Of a DNA stretch of 11,418 nucleotides, positions 1 to 7,009 are shown piece after piece. Source of the DNA: Gammaproteobacteria bacterium (GTDB lineage: Bacteria; Pseudomonadota; Gammaproteobacteria; Steroidobacterales; JABDKV01); NCBI GenBank assembly GCA_029862285.1, contig JAOTXR010000028.1:1-11418 (forward strand), written 5' to 3'. How positions within the stretch are numbered: the first letter of the stretch is position 1; every line of letters starts with the position of its first letter. Under the pieces are notes generated by a model, which searched no databases, was not told where the DNA came from, and worked only from the letters and a program-made list of their open reading frames with translations. The translations under genes were made by a program, and so were the position numbers.

Positions 1-2
1 CG

Positions 3-179
3 CCGAGCGTGATCAAGTGCGCGAAGCGGCGCGGTCTGGCTCTGAAAACGGTGATCATTGAACGTGGAAGGGTCCTAGAAATCAAGCAATTACAGTATCA
101 TGGTTTATGTCAGACGATTAAGTTAAATCGATTGTTGCTTGCAGTTACCTGTGGGCTATACTTGGGCCCGCATGCATAG
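3..179 (+). pseudogene. Possible C-terminal tail or remnant of an aspartase/fumarase-family lyase (partial)
   Basis: An open frame enters from the left edge and stops at TAG 177-179. Its first part reads SVIKCAKRRGLALKTVII followed by ERGRVLEIKQL. This resembles the C-terminal helix-turn segment of class II fumarase/aspartase proteins, where a pattern like G-K-S-V-R-E-V-V-L-E-R-G-L-L-T-E-x-E-L is usual: the spacing from the glycine to ERG and the following LE match. The last ~25 residues (after KQLQ) do not look like this family, and the promoter of the next gene lies inside the frame. The true gene may therefore have ended earlier, or this may be a decayed copy. Another frame (2-61) also stops here with a short hydrophilic tail and is an alternative gene end. 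The call is from memory of the family pattern only. Confidence 0.3.
135..162 (+). promoter_or_regulatory. Candidate sigma70 promoter of the PEP-CTERM protein gene
   Basis: TTGCTT at 135-140 (-35-like) and TATACT at 157-162 (-10-like, five of six consensus bases) are separated by 16 bp, about 45 bp upstream of the ATG at 208. The surrounding 60-207 stretch is more AT-rich than the coding DNA. The gene's ribosome binding site is AGGGG at 194-198, nine bases before the ATG. The position and matches are seen in the sequence; activity is inferred. Confidence 0.5.
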
Positions 180-207
180 AAAAACATCCAAATAGGGGAT
201 CTTCAAA

Positions 208-753
208 ATGAAAAGTTTAACCATGCGGCTGTTAGCCGCAATTGCAGTATTTGCGCTGTGGTCACCGATAGCCAATGCCGGATCGACCGGATCTGTCCAT
301 ATCGATCTCTCCCAGACGCCCAGCTTTGGCCTCCAGGGCGATCCGGGCAACTTCAGCATTCACCTGGATCTGGGTGGTCCCGCGGTGATCAAGGAAATCC
401 AGTGGGACGTGCGCCTTACACCGGTCGCACCGTCGTGGCTGGAAGAGGCACAAATCAGCTTCTCGAACTCCAACGGAGATACGGAAGTACTGAATCTGTT
501 CCCGGGCCAACAGGTCTCAGATCCGGCGGTTTCGCTGGGCTCACAGCTCTCGAACCTCGTGTTAAAGCCTGATGGCTTGCTGTGGATCGAGTTCTACGAA
601 ATCAATTTCGACGATATCGCCGGTGGTCCCGACGCCTTCTGGGATGGAGCGCTGTGGATTGAATACAATCTCGTGCCGATCCCGGCCGCCGTGTGGCTGT
701 TCGGTAGCGGTCTCGTAGGTCTGTTCGGCATGCGTCGCCGCGTCGCTGCCTGA
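208..753 (+). CDS. Secreted protein with PEP-CTERM-like sorting tail, function unknown
   Basis: This 181-residue protein is exported and probably handed to an exosortase-type sorting system. Residues 1-24 form a signal peptide (K2, R7, a hydrophobic core, likely cleavage after ANA at 24). The middle (25-153) is an acidic, beta-rich domain with no Cys that I do not recognise. The C-terminus has the three-part sorting signal: VPIPAA at 156-161 (a variant of the VPEP motif), a hydrophobic helix WLFGSGLVGLFG to about residue 174, and a basic end RRR at 176-178. PEP-CTERM proteins are known in exopolysaccharide-producing Gram-negative bacteria; the exosortase is usually encoded elsewhere, and none is in this window. 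Start choice: AGGGG nine bases upstream supports ATG 208 over the internal Met6. The gene stands alone between its own promoter and a strong terminator. The class of protein is fairly sure; its role is unknown. Confidence 0.8.
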   Translation: MKSLTMRLLAAIAVFALWSPIANAGSTGSVHIDLSQTPSFGLQGDPGNFSIHLDLGGPAVIKEIQWDVRLTPVAPSWLEEAQISFSNSNGDTEVLNLFPGQQVSDPAVSLGSQLSNLVLKPDGLLWIEFYEINFDDIAGGPDAFWDGALWIEYNLVPIPAAVWLFGSGLVGLFGMRRRVAA

Positions 754-776
754 CCAAACACCTCAATGGAACCAAA

Positions 777-805
777 AACGGCCCGCTTTGCGGGCCGTTT
801 TTTTT
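777..805. terminator. Bidirectional intrinsic terminator between convergent genes
   Basis: A perfect stem ACGGCCCGC / GCGGGCCGT (778-786 with 790-798) closes a TTT loop and is followed by a run of eight T (798-805). This is a textbook rho-independent terminator for the plus-strand gene ending at 753. On the other strand the same stem is followed by TTTTT (from AAAAA at 774-778), so it can also stop the minus-strand operon whose last gene ends at 867. Confidence 0.9.
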
Positions 806-866
806 CGGCTCCCAAAAAGTTGTCAGGATTATTTGGCCGATCGGGTCGGCACCACTTTTTTTGCTT

Positions 867-2597
867 TCATGGGCCGACCGCGGTACCGCCGCCGTGGGTG
901 AGTACGTGCAGCGTGTCCGCGGCCAGGGCAGTCCAGCGCTCGCGTGAGCCATCGGGCCAGGTGACTTCCACCGCGACCGGATCCGCAGTACCGCCCAGAC
1001 CGACATGCAGGCGGGGATCGCTGGCGCTGGCATAGCTGCCGTCGGTATGCACCCGGCGCCACAACGGCTCAGTCTCCGCGCGCAACACGGCGACCCGTGC
1101 GCCTATTGCGTCGCGGTTGCTTTTGTTCAGCAGCCGCAAGGCGAGCCAATGTTGCTCGTTGCCAATTTCGTTAATTAACAGACGCAACGGGCCGTTGTTG
1201 TTGCTGACGACGATGTCTAGGTCGCCGTCGTTGTCGATATCGCCAAAGGCCGCGCCACGGCTGACCGCCTGCACGCCCAGAGCGGCGTCCACGCCCAGAT
1301 CCTCGAAGCGACCCGCGCCGGCGTTGCGGAACAACTGATCGGCCTGTCGGTAAGGGTAGGGGTCGATCCCCATTTGATCGGTCTCGATCGCTACCGCGCC
1401 ATTGGCGCTGAAAAGGTCCAGCCGACCGTCGTTGTCGACATCGAACCACTCGGTACCAAAACCGGTGAAGCCAAGACTCGGTATCGCCAGCCGGGCCGCT
1501 TCGGTCACATCGACAAAACTGCCCTCACCGTCGTTGCTGTACAGGGTATTGGTCTGCACACCGAGGTGGGTCAGGAACAGGTCATCGTCGCCATCGCTGT
1601 CATAGTCACCGGCGGTCACGCCCATGCTGGCCTCGGCGGCGCCATCGGCGTTGTAGGCGGCACCGGCGATCAGCGCGCGATCGACGAAACGTCCATCGCC
1701 CCGGTTCATCCATAACTGGTTCGCCATTTTGTCGTTGGCTACATACAGATCCGGCCAGCCGTCGAGATCGAAGTCCGCTGCCGTCACGCCCAGGCCGTTG
1801 CCAAAGGCCGCATCGAGGCCGGTCTCCGCGGTCACGTCGCTGAAGCGTCCGTTGCCGTCGTTGCGGTACAGACGGTCTCGGGCTGGCTTGTAGACGGTCG
1901 GGTCGCAGTAGTCCTGGTGACCCGCATGATTGCGACAGGCCGTGGTGTTGCTGAGATAAAAGCTCACATAGTTGGCTACAAACAGATCCAGGTCACCATC
2001 GCGATCGTAGTCGAAAAAACTCGCGCTCACGCTCCAGCGCTCGTCGCCCACCCCGGCCTTTGTTGTGACGTCGGAGAAAGCGCCGGCGCCGTCGTTGCGT
2101 AGCAGCGTGTTCGAGCCGACATTCGCGACGTAGATATCCACGTCGCCGTCGTTGTCGTAGTCGCCCGTGGCTACACCCATGCCGTAAGTCTCCGAACTCA
2201 CGCCAGACTCATCGCTGACGTCGGTGAAACGCAGGGCGCCCTCCGGTATCAGTTCATTGCGAAACAGACGATGGCCCGGCACGTGGGTCTCCGGCAATGC
2301 GAATAATGCTTGTGCGCTTTCATCCAGCATTTTTCCCTGCACGGCAAAAACGTCGAGGTCGCCGTCATTATCGTAATCGAGCACCGCCACGCCGGCGCCC
2401 ATGATTTCCGGGAAGTAATACTCGCCGCTGGCGCCGTTTGCATGATAAAAGTCGAGACCCGCGGCAGCTGCACTGTCGGTGAATATCGTGCGCTTAGTGG
2501 TAGCGGGGGTTTCGGCCGGTGCCGCTAGATCCGTTTGCGGTGCCGGCGAACAGGCGGTGCAGGCCAAAGCCAGCCATAGCGGGTGCAGTATTTTCAT
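867..2597 (-). CDS. CRTAC1-family lipoprotein: seven FG-GAP/VCBS repeats plus ASPIC/UnbV domain
   Basis: A 576-residue exported protein, predicted to be a calcium-stabilised seven-bladed beta-propeller. Residues 1-16 are a lipoprotein-type signal with Cys at 13 and 16 (LACTAC), so it is probably lipid-anchored. Seven acidic calcium-binding loops of the form DxDxDGxxD start at residues 74, 146, 196, 275, 331, 386 and 453, one per blade; the fourth has W-P at positions 7-8 and is the least regular. A Cys pair (221, 231) sits in an insert after the third loop, as is common in bacterial CRTAC1 proteins. An ASPIC/UnbV domain occupies about residues 490-560 (IGARV, VHTDGSYASASDP, HVGLG, VTWPDGS). 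Its ATG overlaps the stop of the upstream TPR gene by ATGA, indicating translational coupling. It is the last gene of the minus operon before the terminator. The family is clear. Bacterial members have no generally established substrate; binding of surface ligands is inference. Confidence 0.9.
   Translation of the reverse strand: MKILHPLWLALACTACSPAPQTDLAAPAETPATTKRTIFTDSAAAAGLDFYHANGASGEYYFPEIMGAGVAVLDYDNDGDLDVFAVQGKMLDESAQALFALPETHVPGHRLFRNELIPEGALRFTDVSDESGVSSETYGMGVATGDYDNDGDVDIYVANVGSNTLLRNDGAGAFSDVTTKAGVGDERWSVSASFFDYDRDGDLDLFVANYVSFYLSNTTACRNHAGHQDYCDPTVYKPARDRLYRNDGNGRFSDVTAETGLDAAFGNGLGVTAADFDLDGWPDLYVANDKMANQLWMNRGDGRFVDRALIAGAAYNADGAAEASMGVTAGDYDSDGDDDLFLTHLGVQTNTLYSNDGEGSFVDVTEAARLAIPSLGFTGFGTEWFDVDNDGRLDLFSANGAVAIETDQMGIDPYPYRQADQLFRNAGAGRFEDLGVDAALGVQAVSRGAAFGDIDNDGDLDIVVSNNNGPLRLLINEIGNEQHWLALRLLNKSNRDAIGARVAVLRAETEPLWRRVHTDGSYASASDPRLHVGLGGTADPVAVEVTWPDGSRERWTALAADTLHVLTHGGGTAVGP
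1215..2378 (-). repeat. Seven degenerate coding repeats encoding calcium-binding loops
   Basis: Within the CRTAC1-like gene, similar DNA segments encoding DxDxDGxxD loops lie at 2352-2378, 2136-2162, 1986-2012, 1749-1775, 1581-1607, 1416-1442 and 1215-1241. On the plus strand they appear as variants of GTCGCCGTCGTTGTCG. Spacing is irregular (150-237 bp), which fits separate propeller blades and not recent tandem duplication. A second repeated coding motif (LYRND / LFRNA / LLRND) accompanies most of them. Confidence 0.85.
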
Positions 2598-4021
2598 TGG
2601 TTGTTCTCTTTGTCGAGTCGTTGCAGGGCGCGGCTGTTGCGCGTCTCTTCCTGGCGGTTGCCGTCTGCGCGCGCCCGGCTCAGGCCTGTTTCGAACGCTG
2701 CACGCGCAGCATCCGCGCGTTCGAGCCGGACGTAATTTTCACCGAGGCGTCGCCAGTGTTTTGCCGTCTCTTTGCCGACACTGTAACGGGCGATTGCTTC
2801 GAGATGCGCCACCGCTTCGGTATGGGCCCGGCGTTGCAGCAGTCGCTCCGCCAGACGCGTGTGTGCCGGCATCTGACGCGGGTCATGTTCCAGGGCGTTG
2901 CGATACATCGCTTCTGCCTGTGTGTTCTCTCCGCGTTGCTCGAGTACCTGGCCCAGCATTGCCAGCCCCGTCGCGTCCGCGGGGTTCAGCTCCAGCGCAC
3001 GGCGCAACGCCGTCTCGGCTTCGACATAGCGTCCTTCGAGCAAGCGCGCGCGGCCGAGGTTGCGGTTCAGGGTGGGATCGTCCGGATTGACCGCGCTGGC
3101 TTCACCAAACTGGCGATCGACAGCGGCGAAGTCGCGCTTGCTGCCAAAGGCCCACAGCAGCGCCGAATGCGCGGTGAGACTGCCCGGATCGGCCGCCACC
3201 GCCTGGTGCAGCAGCTCGATTGCTTCTTCGGCGCGACCCAGACGATTGAGCTGATCGGCACGATGCAGCAGCGATCTCGCGCTGCGATCCAGCTGACGCA
3301 ACCGTCCCATGAGGCGGTCGCCGCCTTGCAATCGCACACCGCGGTAACGTTCGAACAACCCGAGCTGTTGTTGCGCACGTGCCGGATCGCTGTTGCGCCG
3401 ATAGGCTTCGGCCAGCGCGAAATAACCGTCCGCGAACGGGCCGTGTTGTTCCAGCGCCTGTTCGACCGCGACGATAGCGTCATCGATCTCGCCCCGGCGC
3501 AGCAGCACACGACCGAGTTGGAAGCGTGCTTCGACCTGATCCGCTTCATCCTCCAGCACGGCGGTGAGCGTAAGCTGTGCCGCGCCGAGATCGCCGCTAC
3601 GTCTCTGAGCGACACCGAGTTGGATGCGTGCGGCGACATCGCCCGGTTTTCGGGCGATTGCGGCCTCGAGTGCCGCAGTGGCCCTATCGTAATTTCCGAG
3701 CCGCAACAACGCCTGGGCATGATAATAAGTCCACTCGAAACGACGCGGCGCCAGCAACCGGGCACGGCGCAGTGCTGTCTCGGCCTGGTGGTCGAGTTTA
3801 TAGACCAGATACAGCATCCCGAGACGGCCATTGTGTGTCGGGTCTGTCGGGTCCTGGTCGAGTTTTGCGCGCGCATCGTCGAGCTGCGTGCGCACGGCGG
3901 GGAGGAAATCCGCGGTCGGCACGGCAGGAATTTCGGGTAGCGCCTCCAGCGGCACCCGTGGCCCGCAGGCAGCACACAGAATCAGGAATGCGAATAGCCA
4001 GGCGCCGCGTCGGAGTCCCAC
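2594..4021 (-). CDS. TPR-repeat lipoprotein, exported
   Basis: A 475-residue protein built of about ten tetratricopeptide repeats, a helical scaffold for protein-protein contacts. The N-terminus has two arginines (4, 5), a hydrophobic stretch and Cys16/Cys19 (LCAACG), a lipoprotein-type signal. TPR helices run roughly from residue 61 to 226 and from 250 to 452, broken by a non-TPR linker rich in Arg and Gln around 227-250. Repeat hallmarks include YDRATAALEAAIARKPGD, AEEAIELLHQAVAADPGS and YVEAETALRRALELNPAD. The start is GTG at 4021, seven bases after the mmsA stop; no good Shine-Dalgarno is visible, so it probably depends on read-through coupling. No other start would keep the signal peptide. 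Its stop overlaps the start of the CRTAC1-like gene (ATGA), so the two are probably made in fixed proportion and may act together at the envelope. The family is sure; the partner and role are inferred. Confidence 0.87.
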   Translation of the reverse strand: MGLRRGAWLFAFLILCAACGPRVPLEALPEIPAVPTADFLPAVRTQLDDARAKLDQDPTDPTHNGRLGMLYLVYKLDHQAETALRRARLLAPRRFEWTYYHAQALLRLGNYDRATAALEAAIARKPGDVAARIQLGVAQRRSGDLGAAQLTLTAVLEDEADQVEARFQLGRVLLRRGEIDDAIVAVEQALEQHGPFADGYFALAEAYRRNSDPARAQQQLGLFERYRGVRLQGGDRLMGRLRQLDRSARSLLHRADQLNRLGRAEEAIELLHQAVAADPGSLTAHSALLWAFGSKRDFAAVDRQFGEASAVNPDDPTLNRNLGRARLLEGRYVEAETALRRALELNPADATGLAMLGQVLEQRGENTQAEAMYRNALEHDPRQMPAHTRLAERLLQRRAHTEAVAHLEAIARYSVGKETAKHWRRLGENYVRLERADAARAAFETGLSRARADGNRQEETRNSRALQRLDKENNQ

Positions 4022-4028
4022 GGCTGTC

Positions 4029-5555
4029 TTAGTCGTTGCTGGGAAACGAGAACTGGGTCTTTTCGCGTACGCCGCCGGACGGCCAGCGCTGCGTTATCGT
4101 CTTGCGGTGGGTGTAGAAACGCACGCTGTCCGGGCCGTAGGCATAAAGATCGCCAAACAGTGAGCGTTTCCAGCCACCAAAGCTGTGCGTTGCGACCGGT
4201 ACCGGTAGCGGTACGTTAATCCCGACCATGCCAACGCGAATGTTGTCGGCAAAATAACGCGCCGCTTCGCCGTCGCGGGTAAAGATACAGGTGCCGTTGC
4301 CATATTCGTGCGCATCGATCAATCCCATGGCCTGTTCCTGCGAATCGACCCGCACCACGCACAGCACCGGGCCGAAGATTTCGTCCTCGTAGATGCGCAT
4401 GCCCGGTTTGACCTGGTCGAACAGACAGGCGCCGAGAAAGAACCCATCCTCACGTCCGGCTACGGACAATCCGCGACCATCGACTACGAGTCTGGCGCCC
4501 TCGGTGACGCCCTGGTCGACATAGCCTTTCACTTTCTCGAAATGCTCGCCGGTGATCAGCGGACCCATATCGTTATTGCTGTCGGTACCGTCACCGACCT
4601 TGAGTTCATCGATTCTTTGCTGCAGCTTGCCGACGATGGTATTGGCGGTTTCCTCGCCGACACACACCGCGACCGAGATGGCCATACAGCGCTCGCCACA
4701 GGAACCGAAAGCCGCGCCCATCAGGGCCGATGCGGCGTTTTCCATGTCGGCATCGGGCATCACGATGGCGTGATTCTTTGCCCCACCCAGCGCCTGCACC
4801 CGTTTGCCATTGCGGGTACCGGTTTGATAGATGTATTCAGCCACTGCAGTCGAGCCGACAAAGCTGACCGCCTCGACACGCGGGTCGCTGAGCAGCGTAG
4901 CCACAGCTTCTTTATCGCCGTTGACGACATTGAGCACGCCGTCGGGCAGACCGGCCTCGCTGAAGAGCCTGGCGCACAACATTGGCGCACTGGGATCTTT
5001 TTCGGATGGTTTCAGGACAAAGGTATTGCCGCAGACAATCGCCATCGGGTACATCCACATTGGCACCATCGCGGGAAAATTGAACGGTGTGATGCCGGCG
5101 ACCACGCCGAGTGGTTGTAATTCAGACCAACTGTCGATGTTCGGGCCGACATTTTTCGTGTGTTCTCCCTTGAGCAATTCGGGTGCGCCACAGGCATATT
5201 CGACCACCTCCACACCACGCAAAAACTCGCCACGGGCATCGTCGAGCACCTTGCCGTGCTCGTTAGTCAACAGTGCAATGACCTCATCCGCATGTTGTTC
5301 CAGCAATTGCTTGAAACGAAACATGATGCGGGCGCGTTTCAACGGTGGCGTATTGCGCCAGGCCGGAAAGGCTTCGCTTGCAGCGGCGATGGCACGCCCC
5401 ACGGTGTCTTGCGAGGCCATCGCGACGTGACGTGACACGGCGCCGGTGGCCGGATTAAAGACCGGTATGACGCGGTTACTGTCGGCGACGAGCTCGCCGT
5501 TGATGTAGTGACCGACAGTGCTGCCGGGCTCGGGTTTGATCGCCTGCAAAGTCAT
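4029..5555 (-). CDS. mmsA: CoA-acylating (methyl)malonate-semialdehyde dehydrogenase
   Basis: Converts malonate semialdehyde to acetyl-CoA, or methylmalonate semialdehyde to propionyl-CoA, with NAD and CoA and release of CO2; cytosolic. The 508-residue length is normal for the family. The ALDH fold is complete: ITPFNFPAMVPMWMYP (155-170), LKPSEKDPSAP with the NAD-contact Lys182, FVGST (232-236), the catalytic Cys290 in GERCMA, EDEIFGPV (390-397) and GNGTCIFTRDG (420-430). The usual ALDH glutamate of ELGGK is absent (QALGGAKNHA), which is characteristic of the CoA-dependent MMSDH subgroup. Start choice: ATG 5555 is preceded by GGAG at 5561-5564; an ATG at 5582 in the same frame would overlap the upstream gene and add nine unconserved residues. 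It follows the aminotransferase after 13 bp, so together they take beta-alanine to acetyl-CoA. Alternative roles in valine or inositol catabolism are less likely here because of the pyrimidine genes. Confidence 0.93.
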   Translation of the reverse strand: MTLQAIKPEPGSTVGHYINGELVADSNRVIPVFNPATGAVSRHVAMASQDTVGRAIAAASEAFPAWRNTPPLKRARIMFRFKQLLEQHADEVIALLTNEHGKVLDDARGEFLRGVEVVEYACGAPELLKGEHTKNVGPNIDSWSELQPLGVVAGITPFNFPAMVPMWMYPMAIVCGNTFVLKPSEKDPSAPMLCARLFSEAGLPDGVLNVVNGDKEAVATLLSDPRVEAVSFVGSTAVAEYIYQTGTRNGKRVQALGGAKNHAIVMPDADMENAASALMGAAFGSCGERCMAISVAVCVGEETANTIVGKLQQRIDELKVGDGTDSNNDMGPLITGEHFEKVKGYVDQGVTEGARLVVDGRGLSVAGREDGFFLGACLFDQVKPGMRIYEDEIFGPVLCVVRVDSQEQAMGLIDAHEYGNGTCIFTRDGEAARYFADNIRVGMVGINVPLPVPVATHSFGGWKRSLFGDLYAYGPDSVRFYTHRKTITQRWPSGGVREKTQFSFPSND

Positions 5556-5568
5556 TGGAGCTCCGGAT

Positions 5569-6891
5569 TTATGCGATGCCATCGAGCACCCGACGGATGG
5601 TCTCGAATGTCTTCGTAATATCGTCGGGTGTCGAGTTCAAAAAGGGCGCGAACTGCAAAATATCCATGCCGTTGCGGATCACCAGGTTTTCGTCCCAGAA
5701 GCACGTTTTGTAGGTTTCCATGCCGCGCGCGCCAGGGGCATTGGCGCGTGACGCCAGCTCCACGCCGCCCATGAGACCGAAATTACGTACATCAATTACC
5801 AGCGGGTGATCGGCCAGTGAATGCAGCACTTCGGCAAAGTGGCTTTCCAGGGCACGGGCCTGTTCAAAGGTGCCTTCGTCTTTGTAAATCTGCAGCGCCG
5901 CAATGCCTGCGGCCGCCGCAACCGGGTGTCCCGAATAGGTGTAGCCATGGAACAACTCGATCATGTGTTCCGGCCCATGCATGTACGCATTGTAGATTTT
6001 ATCGCGCACCAGGACCGCACCCATCGGGATCACGCCGTTGGTAAGTCCCTTGGCGGTGGTAATAATGTCGGGCATGACGCCAAAGCGTTCAGCACCAAAC
6101 GCGGCACCGACACGGCCAAATGCGGTGATTACTTCGTCGAAGATCAGCAGGATGCCGTGCCTGTCACAGATTTCCCGCAGCCGTTCCAAATAACCCACCG
6201 GTGGCGGCAGGATACCGGTCGAGCCGGCAACTGGTTCGACGATGACTGCCGCGATGTTGCCACCGTCATGTAGCGCAGCGATGCGTTCCAGTTCATCGGC
6301 CAGGTGTGCGCCCCATCCAGGCTGGCCTTTACTGAAAGCATTGTGCTCCAGGTTATGGGTGTGGGGCAGGTGATCGACACCCGGAATCAGGTTGGCACTG
6401 AATACTTTGCGATTGGGTGCCATACCACCGACGGAGATGCCACCGAAGTTGACGCCGTGGTAACCGCGTTCGCGGCCGATCAGACGTGTACGATGCCCGT
6501 CGCCGATCGCCCGGTGATAACCCAGGGCAATCTTGAGTGCGGTATCGACCGATTCGGATCCGGAGTTGGTAAAGAAACAGTGATCGAAATCGCCGGGCGC
6601 AATCTCGCACAGCTCGCCGGCGAGTTGACAGGCCTTGTCGTTGGTGGCCTGGAAACCCATGCAGTAATCCATTTCTGCAACCTGGTTTTGCACCGCCGCG
6701 ACGATTTTTGGATGGCAATGACCGACACCGGAAGTCCACAATCCGGAAAACGCGTCGTAAAGACGCCGGCCGTCGCTGGTGGTGTAGTAATGTCCGTTGG
6801 CGCCGGAAATAACGCGCGGTTTCTTTTTGAAATCACGATTGGCGGTGAACGGCAGCCAGTAAGCTTCTATCTGATCGGCTTTCAATGTCAT
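5569..6891 (-). CDS. Class III omega-aminotransferase, likely beta-alanine:pyruvate transaminase
   Basis: A PLP enzyme predicted to move the amino group of beta-alanine (or beta-aminoisobutyrate) to pyruvate, giving malonate semialdehyde and alanine. The 440 residues match omega-APT/BauA-type enzymes. Visible motifs: YWLPFTANRDFK (11-22), substrate-pocket GLWTSG (50-55), phosphate-binding NSGSES (109-114), RGYHG with stacking Tyr144, FDEVITAFGR with the PLP-pyridine Asp252, the Schiff-base Lys281 in TTAKGLTNG, and FHGYTYSGHP (314-323). It is the first gene of the minus operon, just ahead of mmsA, and is divergent from the beta-ureidopropionase gene whose product is its presumed substrate. No Shine-Dalgarno is visible before ATG 6891, so translation may be leaderless or weak. 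Putrescine or other omega-amines are possible alternative substrates; the neighbourhood favours beta-alanine. Confidence 0.92.
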   Translation of the reverse strand: MTLKADQIEAYWLPFTANRDFKKKPRVISGANGHYYTTSDGRRLYDAFSGLWTSGVGHCHPKIVAAVQNQVAEMDYCMGFQATNDKACQLAGELCEIAPGDFDHCFFTNSGSESVDTALKIALGYHRAIGDGHRTRLIGRERGYHGVNFGGISVGGMAPNRKVFSANLIPGVDHLPHTHNLEHNAFSKGQPGWGAHLADELERIAALHDGGNIAAVIVEPVAGSTGILPPPVGYLERLREICDRHGILLIFDEVITAFGRVGAAFGAERFGVMPDIITTAKGLTNGVIPMGAVLVRDKIYNAYMHGPEHMIELFHGYTYSGHPVAAAAGIAALQIYKDEGTFEQARALESHFAEVLHSLADHPLVIDVRNFGLMGGVELASRANAPGARGMETYKTCFWDENLVIRNGMDILQFAPFLNSTPDDITKTFETIRRVLDGIA

Positions 6892-7009
6892 CCGGTCAGT
6901 TTAAACCCGGCCCCCGCGCATCACCAATGCCGCCTGCGCTTGATGCTAAGCTATTGATTGATAAATGCCCGTTTGCCAGAATGGGCACCTAGTCTATGGG
7001 GTGAACAAC
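6892..7009. promoter_or_regulatory. Divergent promoter/operator region of the two catabolic operons
   Basis: The 118 bp between the two divergent start codons must hold the promoters of both operons. For the plus operon, TTGATT (6954-6959) and CAGAAT (6977-6982) are 17 bp apart, each matching four of six consensus bases. For the minus operon the best pair is TTGGTG (complement of 6922-6927) and TTTAAA (6900-6905) with a 16-bp spacer, which would start transcription almost at the ATG. An inverted repeat TGCCC-N12-GGGCA (6966-6970, 6983-6987) overlaps the plus -10 and is a possible operator. All sites are weak matches; only the divergent arrangement is certain. Confidence 0.55.
6966..6987. promoter_or_regulatory. 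Inverted repeat, candidate operator
   Basis: TGCCC at 6966-6970 and GGGCA at 6983-6987 form an inverted repeat with a 12-base centre, lying across the candidate -10 of the plus-strand operon and between the two divergent genes. A repressor bound here would block the plus promoter. No regulator gene lies within the window, so the binding protein is unknown. With only five bases per arm it could be chance. Confidence 0.3.

Noticed and set aside
829..870. Thirteen-residue Lys-rich frame (MKAKKVVPTRSAK) on the minus strand whose ATG overlaps the CRTAC1-like stop as ATGA
   Set aside because: Very short, no independent ribosome binding site, next to the terminator; an ATGA overlap alone is common by chance.
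1215..2378. Repeated GTCGCCGTCGTTGTCG-like DNA, considered as a CRISPR-like or intergenic repeat array
   Set aside because: Repeats are degenerate, in frame and encode the calcium loops of a beta-propeller protein.
2519..3940. Long plus-strand open frame (473 codons) opposite the TPR lipoprotein gene
   Set aside because: Antisense shadow of a GC-rich gene; the translation shows no domain pattern, while the minus strand gives a clean TPR protein with signal peptide.
4308..5120. Plus-strand open frame of 270 codons opposite mmsA
   Set aside because: Shadow of a strongly conserved ALDH gene; His- and Asp-rich translation without recognisable family.
5556..5582. Upstream ATG (5582) as the start of mmsA, adding MASHKSGAP
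   Set aside because: It would overlap the aminotransferase by 14 bp and lacks a ribosome binding site as good as GGAG before ATG 5555; the extra residues are not typical of the family.
6965..7009. ATG 6965 as the start of beta-ureidopropionase
   Set aside because: The 15 extra residues come from the promoter/operator region; GGGGTGA before ATG 7010 is a better site and the catalytic domain starts directly after it.
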